In this document: piece by piece, positions 52,173-60,242 of the stretch
Layout of the letters: each line of letters begins with the position of its first letter
Position numbering within the stretch: the first letter of the stretch is position 1
Source: Streptomyces sp. NBC_00287
Lineage (GTDB): Bacteria > Actinomycetota > Actinomycetes > Streptomycetales > Streptomycetaceae
Assembly: GCF_036173105.1 (NCBI RefSeq)
Contig: NZ_CP108053.1
Location: forward strand, 7,750,001 to 7,814,000
Length of the DNA stretch: 64,000 bases
Direction of reading: 5' to 3'
Notes under the pieces: generated by a model
What the model was told of the DNA's origin: nothing
The model's input: the letters and a program-made list of their open reading frames with translations, nothing else
Databases searched by the model: none
Translations under genes and position numbers: made by a program

Positions 52173-52204
52173 GCGGGCGGGGGACGCCGGACTCCCGCCC
52201 GCCG
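52173..52204 (+). terminator. GC-rich hairpin between the sugar-oxidation genes and the ebo-like run
   Basis: GGCGGGCGGGGGA pairs with TCCCGCCCGCC (one or two unpaired G) around an eight-base loop. It marks the likely boundary of the two transcription units; no long T run. Confidence 0.5.
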
Positions 52205-52241
52205 TCTTACCGGGTTTCCCGCACGACAAGGAGGCTGGCCC

Positions 52242-53552
52242 ATGTCCGTGTCCCGTTCTGGATCCCGAGTCGGAGTGTGGCTGATCGGAGCGCGCGGTTC
52301 CGTCGCCACGACGGTGGTCGCGGGCTGCGCCGCGGTCTCCGCGGGCCTGCACCCGCCGACGGGCATGGTCACCGAAACCCCGCCCTTCGCCTCCTCGGGG
52401 CTACCGCCCCTTCCCTCCCTGGTCTTCGGCGGCCACGACACGGTGGACTGTCCGCTGCCCAAGCGCGCGGAAGAATTGGCGGCGGGCGGCGTGCTCCCGC
52501 CCGGCCTTCCGGCCGCCGTGGCATCCGAACTGGCCGCCGCGGACCGGGAGATCAGGCCGGGCGGCCCACACAGCGGCGACACCCGGGACCAGGAAGCGCT
52601 GATCTCCGCCTTCGCCGCTGACATCGAGGATTTCGTACGACGGCTGGGGCTGACCCGGGCGGTCGTGGTGAACGTGGCCTCGACCGAACCCCCGCCCACG
52701 GACGAGGCCCTCCCGCCCAGCACCCTGTATGCGGCGGCGGCCCTGCGCGCGGGCTGCCCCTACATCAACTTCACCCCCTCAACAGGCCTGCATCACCCGG
52801 AACTTGCCCCTTTGGCCGCCGAGTCCGGGCTCCCCTACGCGGGCCGTGACGGCAAGACCGGCCAGACCCTGCTCCGGGCAGCCCTGGGCCCGATGTTCAC
52901 CCAGCGCGCCCTCGCGGTACGCGCCTGGTCCGGCACGAACCTGCTGGGCGGCGGCGACGGAGCCGCCCTCGCCGACCCGGCGGCGGCCGCCGCGAAGAAC
53001 GCCGGCAAGGAACGAGTCCTCGCCGAAACCCTCGCCACCCCGCCCGAGGGCGAGGTCCACATCGACGACGTCCCCGCCCTCGGCGACTGGAAGACCGCCT
53101 GGGACCACGTGGCCTTCGACGGCTTCCTCGGCACCCGAATGATCCTCCAGACCATCTGGCAGGGCTGCGACTCGGCACTGGCAGCTCCGCTGATCCTGGA
53201 CCTGGCCCGCCTGACGGCCCGAGCCCATGAGCGGGGCCTGTCCGGGCCCCTCCGCGAACTCGGCTTCTTTTTCAAGGATCCGGTGGGGGAGGGGCCGGCG
53301 GCGCTGGGGGAGCAGTATGCGGAGCTGGTGCGGTTTGGGGGGCGGTTGCGGGGTGGGGGAGTGGGCGCTGTGGGCGGCGCCGGTGGGATTGGGGTTTGTG
53401 GTGGGGGTGCGGGATCTGCCGGTGGCGCCGACGGCCTCGGGCTCTGCGGTGGTGAGGTGGAGGAGCGGCCGTTGCGGGGTGGGGGAGGCGGGTCTGTTGC
53501 CGGGGCCGATGACGTCGGGGTCTGCGGTGGCGGTGCGGGGGAGGGGCGGTGA
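52242..53552 (+). CDS. inositol-3-phosphate-synthase-like sugar-phosphate cyclase with Gly-rich tail
   Basis: A 436-residue protein, divergent from standard Ino1. Rossmann start VGVWLIGARGSVATTVVAGC; the family's catalytic region is recognisable as YINFTPSTGLHHPEL, GRDGKTGQTLLRAAL (Ino1 has D-F-K-S-G-Q-T-K) and WSGTNLLGGGDGAAL (Ino1 has N-H-L-G-N-N-D-G). Such enzymes cyclise a sugar phosphate to a cyclitol phosphate with NAD+. The fold ends near FFFKDPVGEGPAALGEQYAELVRFGG; the remaining ~70 residues are Gly/Val/Ala low-complexity with repeated GVCGGGAG, encoded by a G-rich stretch. First gene of the ebo-like run; its last four bases overlap the UbiA start (GTGA). Confidence 0.85.
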   Translation: MSVSRSGSRVGVWLIGARGSVATTVVAGCAAVSAGLHPPTGMVTETPPFASSGLPPLPSLVFGGHDTVDCPLPKRAEELAAGGVLPPGLPAAVASELAAADREIRPGGPHSGDTRDQEALISAFAADIEDFVRRLGLTRAVVVNVASTEPPPTDEALPPSTLYAAAALRAGCPYINFTPSTGLHHPELAPLAAESGLPYAGRDGKTGQTLLRAALGPMFTQRALAVRAWSGTNLLGGGDGAALADPAAAAAKNAGKERVLAETLATPPEGEVHIDDVPALGDWKTAWDHVAFDGFLGTRMILQTIWQGCDSALAAPLILDLARLTARAHERGLSGPLRELGFFFKDPVGEGPAALGEQYAELVRFGGRLRGGGVGAVGGAGGIGVCGGGAGSAGGADGLGLCGGEVEERPLRGGGGGSVAGADDVGVCGGGAGEGR

Positions 53553-54751
53553 GCGGGGGTGTTGCGGGCGCGGGAATGGTCGGCTCGGATGCGGCGGAGG
53601 TCAGGGCTGTGGTGGCGCCGGGTGCTGGCGGCAGCACGGCTCCGGGAACGGTCGATTCCGCTCGCCCGAAGCTGAAACTTCCCCTCGCCTGGGCCGAACT
53701 CCTGCGTCTCCCGGCCCTGTTCACCGTCCCCGGTGACGCCCTGGCCGGCGCGGCCGCCACCGGCGTACCCCACAACTCCCGCACCCTGCTCGCCATCGGC
53801 TCCTCCCTTTGCCTGTACGAGGCCGGCATGACCCTGAACGACTGGGCGGACCGTGAGGAAGACGCCGCCGAACGCCCCCACCGCCCCCTCCCTTCCGGCC
53901 GCGTCCGCCCCACCGCCGCGCTCAGAGCAGCCTGCGCCCTCACCGGCACCGGCCTGGCCCTGGCCGCCCGCGCCGGCCGCCCGGCCCTCTCCGTCGCCGT
54001 ACCCCTGGCCGCCACGGTCTGGGCCTACGACCTCCACCTGAAGCACACCCCGGCGGGCCCGGCAGCGATGGCAACGGCCCGCGCCCTCGACCTCCTCCTC
54101 GGCGCCGCAGCCACGAGCGGCCGCACCCGCGAGGCCCTCCCGTCCGCGGCCCTCCTGGGCACCCACACCCTGGCGGTCACAACGGTCTCCCGCCACGAAA
54201 CCCGGGGCGGCTCCCCTCTGGCACCGCTGGCGGCCCTGGCCACAACTGCCCTACTGACCGGCCTGATGACACGGGGCACCTTCTCCGCATCGACCAGCCG
54301 CCGAGATCCAACGGCCCACGCTCTGCCCGACACCGCCGACGCGACGAGCGCGCCGGGCCTCGCGGGTACCCCCAGCCCACAGGCCACCCCCAGCACGCAG
54401 AGGCACTCATCGGCCGCCCCCGACACCGTGCCCCACGTCGGCCACCTTCACCGGCCGCCGTTCCCGACCCCGAGTCCCATTGACGCTGCCCCGCCCCGCT
54501 CAGCCCTCCTCTCCCCGCTCCGCCAAGCCCTAGCCGCCACCTACGCCGCCACAGCCGCCCGCCCGTACTTCCACGCCACCCTCAACCCCTCACCCCCGCT
54601 CACCCAACGCGCCGTCGGCGCAGGCATCCGCGCCACGATCCCTCTCCAGGCCGCACTCGCAGCCCGCTCCGGCGCCACGGCAACCGCCCTGCTCGTCGCG
54701 GCCCTTGCTCCGCTGGGCCGTCGGTTCGGGAGGAAGGTGAGCATCACATGA
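53549..54751 (+). CDS. UbiA-family prenyltransferase (EboC-like)
   Basis: A 400-residue membrane protein. After ~45 flexible residues come about eight helices with the first Asp-rich motif NDWADREEDAAERPHRPLPSGRV. The second Asp-rich motif is weak (VWAYDLHLKHT). A polar, Pro/Ser-rich insert of ~85 residues (~245-330) splits the helices and is unusual. UbiA enzymes join a polyprenyl chain to a ring acceptor in the membrane. Start GTG 53549 overlaps the cyclase stop (GTGA); its stop overlaps the micro-ORF start (ATGA). The final ~40 codons are duplicated downstream. Confidence 0.85.
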   Translation: MSGGVAGAGMVGSDAAEVRAVVAPGAGGSTAPGTVDSARPKLKLPLAWAELLRLPALFTVPGDALAGAAATGVPHNSRTLLAIGSSLCLYEAGMTLNDWADREEDAAERPHRPLPSGRVRPTAALRAACALTGTGLALAARAGRPALSVAVPLAATVWAYDLHLKHTPAGPAAMATARALDLLLGAAATSGRTREALPSAALLGTHTLAVTTVSRHETRGGSPLAPLAALATTALLTGLMTRGTFSASTSRRDPTAHALPDTADATSAPGLAGTPSPQATPSTQRHSSAAPDTVPHVGHLHRPPFPTPSPIDAAPPRSALLSPLRQALAATYAATAARPYFHATLNPSPPLTQRAVGAGIRATIPLQAALAARSGATATALLVAALAPLGRRFGRKVSIT

Positions 54752-54897
54752 CGTCTGATGCGGGCCGCCCGCTCGCCGCCGCTGTCCCTCTCCGGGCCGC
54801 GCTCGTTGCACGGTCCGGTGCCACGGCAACCGCTCTGCTCGTCGCGACCCTCGCTCCACTGGGCCGCCGGTTCCAGAGGAAGGCGAGCATCACATGA
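54640..54897 (+). repeat. tandem duplication of the ubiA 3' end
   Basis: Two ~112-base copies, 54640-54751 and 54786-54897, with a 146-base period. Both encode PLxAALxARSGATATALLVAxLAPLGRRFxRKxSIT and both end in the coupling signal AGCATCACATGA. The period is not a multiple of three. Confidence 0.9.
54748..54897 (+). CDS. 49-residue micro-ORF derived from the UbiA tail
   Basis: ATG 54748 overlaps the UbiA stop (ATGA) and the stop overlaps the next gene's start (ATGA at 54894-54897). The protein begins MTSDAGRPLAAAVPLRAALV and ends GRRFQRKASIT, copying the last helix and basic end of UbiA. It would be a single-helix, basic peptide. It may be a functional small membrane peptide or just a coupling relay left by duplication. 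Confidence 0.7.
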   Translation: MTSDAGRPLAAAVPLRAALVARSGATATALLVATLAPLGRRFQRKASIT

Positions 54898-55838
54898 CCC
54901 CCGCCGCAGGCCACCCCCTCGCCGCCACTTCCCTCCGTTTCGGCTACGGCACCAACGGTCTCGCCGACCTCCGTCTGGACGATGCCCTCTCCCTCCTCGC
55001 CGACCTCGGCTACGACGGTGTCGGACTGACCCTCGACCACATGCACTTGGACCCGCTGGCCCCGGACCTCGCCGCCCGGGTCAGCCGAGTCGCGCACCGT
55101 CTGGACATCCTGGGACTGGGCGTCACCGTCGAAACCGGTGCCCGCTATGTGCTCGACCCGCGCCGCAAACACGGCCCCTCCCTGCTCGACCCCGACCCGG
55201 ACGCCCGAGCCCGCCGCGTCGACCTCCTGGTCCGTGCCGTCCGAATCGCCGCCGACCTCGGTGCCCACGCCGTGCACTGCTTCAGCGGCATCACCCCGGA
55301 CGGCACCGACCCGGACACCGCTTGGAAACGCCTGGCCGAGGCCCTCGCCCCCGTCCTGGACGCGGCCACGTCCGCCGGCGTCCCGCTCGCCGTCGAACCC
55401 GAGCCCGGTCACCTCCTCGCCACCCTCCCCGACTTCCACCACCTCCGCCGCATCCTGGGCGACCCGGAACCCCTCGGCCTCACCCTCGACATCGGCCACT
55501 GTCAGTGCCTCGAACCCGTCTCTCCCGCCGACTGCGTCCGCGCCGCCGCCCCTTGGCTGCGCCACGTCCAGATCGAGGACATGCGCCGCGGCGTCCATGA
55601 ACATCTCCCCTTCGGAGACGGCGAGATCGACTTCCCGCCCGTCCTCGCGGCCCTCGCCGCCACCGGCTACCAGGGCCTGACCGTCGTGGAACTGCCCCGC
55701 CACTCCCACGCAGGCCCCCACTACGCCGAACTCTCCCTCCCGTTCCTCCGCAACGCCGCCGCCGGCGCCGCAGCGGGCACCACCAAGCCCCCGCACCCCG
55801 GCGAGCCCTCGGCCACCCCCGAAAGGAGCACCCCATGA
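54894..55838 (+). CDS. sugar phosphate isomerase/epimerase-like TIM barrel in the ebo-like run
   Basis: A 314-residue AP_endonuc_2-fold protein: LRFGYGTNGLADLRLDDALSLLADLGYDGVGLTLDHMHLDPL, LGAHAVHCFSGI, PLAVEPEPGHLLAT (metal Glu), LGLTLDIGHCQCLE (Asp/His), RHVQIEDMRRGVHEHLPFGDGEIDF, and GLTVVELPRHSH. The C-terminal ~30 residues are Pro/Ala linker-like. It probably isomerises or epimerises a sugar or cyclitol intermediate. ATGA overlaps on both sides show strict co-translation. Confidence 0.87.
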   Translation: MTPAAGHPLAATSLRFGYGTNGLADLRLDDALSLLADLGYDGVGLTLDHMHLDPLAPDLAARVSRVAHRLDILGLGVTVETGARYVLDPRRKHGPSLLDPDPDARARRVDLLVRAVRIAADLGAHAVHCFSGITPDGTDPDTAWKRLAEALAPVLDAATSAGVPLAVEPEPGHLLATLPDFHHLRRILGDPEPLGLTLDIGHCQCLEPVSPADCVRAAAPWLRHVQIEDMRRGVHEHLPFGDGEIDFPPVLAALAATGYQGLTVVELPRHSHAGPHYAELSLPFLRNAAAGAAAGTTKPPHPGEPSATPERSTP

Positions 55839-56746
55839 CCCACTTCCGCCCCACCACCACGGGCACTCCGGCGGCGGACAACCACGGCACCCACGACGAC
55901 CAGAACTCTCGGACCACCAAGAGCTCTCGGACCACCGAGGATCCTGAGCCCACCCAGAGCCAGCCCGCCCAGAGCCAGCCCGCCCAGAGCCAGCCCGCTC
56001 AGAGCCAGCCGGCCCAGAGCCCCCAGTCCACCGGGAGCCCTCAGCCCGCCCAGGGACCTCACCCCACCGAGAGCCCTCACCCAACCCCCCTCCCTCTAAC
56101 CCCACCCCCCACCCTCCACGCCCACCTCACCCCCCACCTCACCGGAGCCGCCCGCGCCTGGCTCGACCAGGCCCTCGACGAGGCCGCCGCCCACCCCGGC
56201 ACCCACGGACCCATCTCCGTATGGGAGTTGCGCCTGGCCGAGGCCGGTCGCCGCTGTGGGGCCGAGTACGCCGACGCCGCCCGCGTCCTCATCCTGCACG
56301 CGGCCCGAGCCGACACCGACGCCCTCACCCGCGTCTACTTCCAGGGCACCGGCGCCGAACGCCGCGCCGTCCTGCACGCCCTGCCCCACCTCGTGCCGGG
56401 CCCGGACGCGCTCCCGCTGGTCGAGGACGCCCTGCGCGCCAACGACACCGGACTCGTAGCCGCCGCCGTCGGCCCGTACGCCGCGCGGCACCTGGACCCC
56501 CACCAGTGGCGGCACGCCGTCCTGAAGTGCCTGTTCACCGGTGTGTCCGTCAGCGCGGTGGCCGACCTGGAACGCCGCGCCCACGCCGACGCCGAACTCG
56601 CCCGCATGCTCGGCGACTACGCGGCCGAACGCACCGCCGCGGGCCGTCCCGTGCCCGAGGACCTGTACCGCGTCCTGGCCCTGACCGAATCCGGCCCCAC
56701 ACCCCCACCGCACGGCGACGTCCACCCCCACGGCAAGGAGTCCTGA
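55835..56746 (+). CDS. EboA-domain protein with repetitive N-terminus
   Basis: A 303-residue protein. Residues 1-~88 are disordered and include four QSQPA repeats from a 15-base tandem repeat (~55961-56020) and further Pro/Ser-rich sequence. The folded part (~90-285) is an all-helical EboA-like domain: ARAWLDQALDEAAAHPG, LPHLVPGPDALPLVEDALRANDTGLVAAAVGPYAARHLDPHQWRHAVLKCLFTGVSVSAVADLERRA. EboA has no known activity; it belongs to the conserved ebo cluster required in Nostoc for export of scytonemin precursors. ATGA overlap with the upstream gene and a TGATG junction with EboB. Confidence 0.8.
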   Translation: MTHFRPTTTGTPAADNHGTHDDQNSRTTKSSRTTEDPEPTQSQPAQSQPAQSQPAQSQPAQSPQSTGSPQPAQGPHPTESPHPTPLPLTPPPTLHAHLTPHLTGAARAWLDQALDEAAAHPGTHGPISVWELRLAEAGRRCGAEYADAARVLILHAARADTDALTRVYFQGTGAERRAVLHALPHLVPGPDALPLVEDALRANDTGLVAAAVGPYAARHLDPHQWRHAVLKCLFTGVSVSAVADLERRAHADAELARMLGDYAAERTAAGRPVPEDLYRVLALTESGPTPPPHGDVHPHGKES

Positions 56747-57594
56747 TGCGCATCTTCGACCCCCACATCCATATGACGTCCAGGACCACCGACGACTACG
56801 AGGCCATGCACGCCGCAGGCGTCCGCGCCGTCGTCGAGCCCTCCTTCTGGCTGGGCCAGCCCCGCACCTCGCCGGCCACGTTCTTCGACTACTTCGACTC
56901 CCTCCTCGGCTGGGAACCCTTCCGCGCCGCCCAGTACGGCATCGCCCACCACTGCACGCTCGCCCTCAACCCCAAAGAGGCCAACGACCCGCGCTGCACG
57001 CCCGTCCTGGACGAACTGCCCCGCTACCTCGTCAAGGACCAGGTCGTGGCCGTCGGCGAGATCGGCTATGACTCGATGACCCCCGCCGAGGACACCGCCC
57101 TCGCCGCCCAGCTCCAGCTCGCCGCCGACCACGAGCTGCCCGCCCTCGTGCACACCCCGCACCGCGACAAGGCGGCCGGTCTGCGCCGCACCCTCGACGT
57201 CGTCCGGGAGTCCGCGCTGCCCCCGGACCGCGTCCTGGTCGACCACCTCAACGAGACGACCGTCAAGGAGGCCAAGGACAGCGGCTGCTGGCTCGGCTTC
57301 TCCGTCTATCCCGACACCAAGATGGACGAGGAACGGATGGTCGCCATTCTGCGGTCCTATGGCCCCGAGCAGGTGCTGGTGAACTCCGCCGCCGACTGGG
57401 GCCGCAGCGACCCGCTCAAGACCCGCCGGGTCGGCGACCTGATGCTGGCCGAGGGCTTCACCGAGGACGAGGTCGACCGGGTCCTGTGGCGGAACCCCGT
57501 CGCCTTCTACGGGCTCAGCGGCCGGTTGAACCTGGACGTCGCGGCCACCGACGCCACCCACGAAGGCAACTCCATCCTCCGCGGCGGTGCGTGA
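56746..57594 (+). CDS. TatD-family metal-dependent hydrolase (EboB-like)
   Basis: A 282-residue TIM-barrel amidohydrolase-fold protein with intact metal ligands: DPHIHM (His-x-His), Glu in VVAVGEIGYDSM, His in PALVHTPHRDKAAG, His in VLVDHLNETT, Asp in VNSAADWGRSD. The ebo subgroup of TatD proteins is close to but distinct from DNases; substrate unknown. It starts at ATG 56746 in a TGATG junction with EboA and ends three bases before EboE. Confidence 0.88.
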   Translation: MRIFDPHIHMTSRTTDDYEAMHAAGVRAVVEPSFWLGQPRTSPATFFDYFDSLLGWEPFRAAQYGIAHHCTLALNPKEANDPRCTPVLDELPRYLVKDQVVAVGEIGYDSMTPAEDTALAAQLQLAADHELPALVHTPHRDKAAGLRRTLDVVRESALPPDRVLVDHLNETTVKEAKDSGCWLGFSVYPDTKMDEERMVAILRSYGPEQVLVNSAADWGRSDPLKTRRVGDLMLAEGFTEDEVDRVLWRNPVAFYGLSGRLNLDVAATDATHEGNSILRGGA

Positions 57595-57597
57595 GCC

Positions 57598-58755
57598 ATG
57601 CGCTTCCGCCACCCCGACGGCTCCACCGTCCACCTCGCCTACTGCACCAACGTCCACCCCGCCGAGACCCTCGACGGCGTCCTCGCCCAGCTCCGGGACC
57701 ACTGCGAACCCGTCCGCCGCCGCCTCGGCCGCGACCGCCTGGGCATCGGCCTGTGGCTCGCCCGGGACGCGGCCCATGCCCTCGTCACCGACCCGTCCGC
57801 CCTGCGCGGCCTGCGCTGCGAACTGGACCGGCGAGGCCTCGAAGTGGTCACCCTCAACGGCTTCCCCTATGAGGGCTTCGGCGCCGAAGAGGTCAAGTAC
57901 CGCGTCTATCGGCCCGACTGGACCGACCCCGAGCGCCTCGACCACACCACCGCCCTCGCCCGCGTCCTCGCCGGACTGCTCCCCGACGACGTCGACGAGG
58001 GCAGCATCTCCACCCTCCCGCTCGCCTGGCGCACCCGGCCCACCGACACGGCCCACACCGCGCTGCGCATCCTCGGCGAACGGCTCGACGCGTTGGAGGA
58101 ACTCACCGGCCGCTCCATCCGCATAGGCCTGGAGCCGGAACCCGGCTGTGTCATCGAGACCACCGGCGACGCCATCGCGCCGCTCACCGCGATCGATCAC
58201 CCACGCATCGGCATCTGCGTCGACACCTGTCACCTCGCCACCTCCTTCGAAGATCCGCACACCGCCCTGGACGCCCTTGTCGAGTCCCACATACTTGTCG
58301 TGAAGTCCCAGCTCTCGGCAGCACTGCACGCCGAGCACCCTCACCTCCCCGAGGTCAGCGTGGCGCTCGCCGCCTTCGACGAACCCCGCTTTCTGCATCA
58401 GACCCGCACCCGAACCGCCGCCGGCCTACGCGGCACCGACGACCTCGGCGAGGCCCTCGGCGGCCAGGCGCTCCCCGACGCGGCGCCCTGGCGCGCCCAC
58501 TTCCATGTCCCGCTGCACGCGGCCCCCGCCGCGCCTCTCACCTCCACGCTTCCTGTCCTGAAGGCCGCCCTTGCCCGGCTCGTCGGCGGCACGCACCCGC
58601 TCGCCCGCCATCTGGAGGTCGAGACCTACACCTGGCAGGCCCTCCCACCCGAGCTGCGCCCCAGCACCCGGACCCAGCTCGCCGACGGCATCGCCGCCGA
58701 ACTCACCCTCGCCCGCGACCTGTTGACGGACCTCGGCCTCAAGGAGCTCCCATGA
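57598..58755 (+). CDS. EboE-like metabolite traffic protein (xylose-isomerase-like TIM barrel)
   Basis: A 385-residue AP_endonuc_2-fold protein. The N-terminal LAYCTNVHPAETLDGVLAQLRDH is characteristic of EboE. Further strands: LEVVTLNGFPYEGFGAEEVKY, IRIGLEPEPGCVIETTGDAI (metal Glu), IGICVDTCHLATSFEDP (Asp/His), VVKSQLSAALH, FHVPLHAAP, and LEVETYTWQALP. Reaction unknown. Its end overlaps the EboF start by ATGA. Confidence 0.87.
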   Translation: MRFRHPDGSTVHLAYCTNVHPAETLDGVLAQLRDHCEPVRRRLGRDRLGIGLWLARDAAHALVTDPSALRGLRCELDRRGLEVVTLNGFPYEGFGAEEVKYRVYRPDWTDPERLDHTTALARVLAGLLPDDVDEGSISTLPLAWRTRPTDTAHTALRILGERLDALEELTGRSIRIGLEPEPGCVIETTGDAIAPLTAIDHPRIGICVDTCHLATSFEDPHTALDALVESHILVVKSQLSAALHAEHPHLPEVSVALAAFDEPRFLHQTRTRTAAGLRGTDDLGEALGGQALPDAAPWRAHFHVPLHAAPAAPLTSTLPVLKAALARLVGGTHPLARHLEVETYTWQALPPELRPSTRTQLADGIAAELTLARDLLTDLGLKELP

Positions 58756-60161
58756 GCACGAGCACCCCACGGACCGCCCCGGGCACGGGTCCCACCCCGC
58801 TCCTCGTCCTCGACGTCGTCGGCCTCACCCCCCGTCTCCTCGACCACATGCCCCACCTCAAGCAGCTCGCCCAGTCCGGCTCCCGTGCCGCCCTCGGCAC
58901 CGTGCTGCCCGCCGTCACCTGCGCCGCCCAGTCCACCTTCCTCACCGGCACTCACCCGTCTGAGCACGGGATCGTCGGCAACGGCTGGTACTTCCGCGAA
59001 CTCGGCGACGTACTCCTGTGGCGCCAGCACAACGGCCTGGTCGCCGGCGACAAACTCTGGGACGCCGCCCGCCGCGCCCACCCCGGCTACACCGTCGCCA
59101 ACATCTGCTGGTGGTACGCCATGGGCGCCGACACCGACTTCACCGTCACCCCCCGACCCGTCTACTACGCCGACGGCCGCAAGGAACCCGACTGCTACAC
59201 GCGGCCGGCGGCCCTGCACGACGAACTCACCGAGAAACTGGGTACCTTCCCGCTCTTCCACTTCTGGGGCCCCGGCGCCGACCTGGTCTCCAGCCGCTGG
59301 ATCATCGATGCGACCCGCCACATCATGGGCACCCGGCACCCTGACCTGACGCTCTGCTACCTCCCTCACCTCGACTACGACCTGCAGCGCTTCGGCCCCG
59401 ACGACCCGCGCTCCCTGAAGGCGGCCGCCGATCTGGACACCGCCCTCGCCCCGCTTCTGGACGACGCCCGCGCGGAAGGCCGTACCGTCGTCGCCCTGTC
59501 CGAGTACGGCATCACCCGCGTGAGCCGCCCCGTCGACCTCAACCGCGCCCTGCGCCGCGCGGGTCTGCTGGAGGTGCACACACAGGACGGCATGGAGTAC
59601 CTGGACGCGATGGCGTCCCGCGCCTTCGCCGTCGCCGATCACCAGATCGCCCATGTGTATGTGCGCCGCCCCGAGGACCTCGACGCGACCCGGGCCGCGC
59701 TCGACGGGCTGCCCGGCCTGGAGCAACTCCTCGACGACGAGGGCAAGAAGGCGCACCATCTCGACCATCCGCGCTCCGGCGAACTCGTCGCCGTCGCGGA
59801 GCCGGACGCCTGGTTCACGTACTACTACTGGCTCGACGACGACCGCGCGCCCGACTTCGCGCGACTGGTCGAGATCCACCGCAAACCCGGCTACGACCCG
59901 GTCGAACTCTTCATGGACCCGCTCGACCCGTACGTCAAGGTCAAGGCCGCCACCGCGCTGGCGCGCAAGAAACTCGGCATGCGCTACCGCATGGCGGTCG
60001 TGCCCCTGGATCCCTCACCTATTCGCGGCAGCCACGGGCGCCTTCCCGCGAGCGACGACGACGGTCCGCTCCTCATCTGCTCCACCCCCCGCGCTGTCGG
60101 CGACCGCCTCGCGGCCACCGACGTGAAGTCACTGCTGCTCCAACTCGCCGGTCTCACCTGA
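58752..60161 (+). CDS. EboF-like nucleotide pyrophosphatase/phosphodiesterase
   Basis: A 469-residue alkaline-phosphatase-superfamily protein (type I phosphodiesterase). The first metal Asp is in LLVLDVVGLT; the nucleophile Thr in LPAVTCAAQSTFLTGTHPSEHGIVGNGWYFRE; PHLDYDLQRFGPDD holds the next ligand. In place of the usual S-D-H-G it has LSEYGITRV, a divergence at a metal site. No clear signal peptide. It ends the coupled ebo-like run; the broken epimerase gene follows after ~80 bases. Confidence 0.86.
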   Translation: MSTSTPRTAPGTGPTPLLVLDVVGLTPRLLDHMPHLKQLAQSGSRAALGTVLPAVTCAAQSTFLTGTHPSEHGIVGNGWYFRELGDVLLWRQHNGLVAGDKLWDAARRAHPGYTVANICWWYAMGADTDFTVTPRPVYYADGRKEPDCYTRPAALHDELTEKLGTFPLFHFWGPGADLVSSRWIIDATRHIMGTRHPDLTLCYLPHLDYDLQRFGPDDPRSLKAAADLDTALAPLLDDARAEGRTVVALSEYGITRVSRPVDLNRALRRAGLLEVHTQDGMEYLDAMASRAFAVADHQIAHVYVRRPEDLDATRAALDGLPGLEQLLDDEGKKAHHLDHPRSGELVAVAEPDAWFTYYYWLDDDRAPDFARLVEIHRKPGYDPVELFMDPLDPYVKVKAATALARKKLGMRYRMAVVPLDPSPIRGSHGRLPASDDDGPLLICSTPRAVGDRLAATDVKSLLLQLAGLT

Positions 60162-60242
60162 GGGATGAACCCACCAGGTCCGACTGGTCCCAAGTGAAGC
60201 ACTCACCACTGACAACGCCCCGTGACCACGAGGAGTTCCAGC

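Noticed and set aside
55955..56025. CRISPR-like array
   Set aside because: The repeats are contiguous 15-base units within a coding frame, without spacers, and no cas genes are present.
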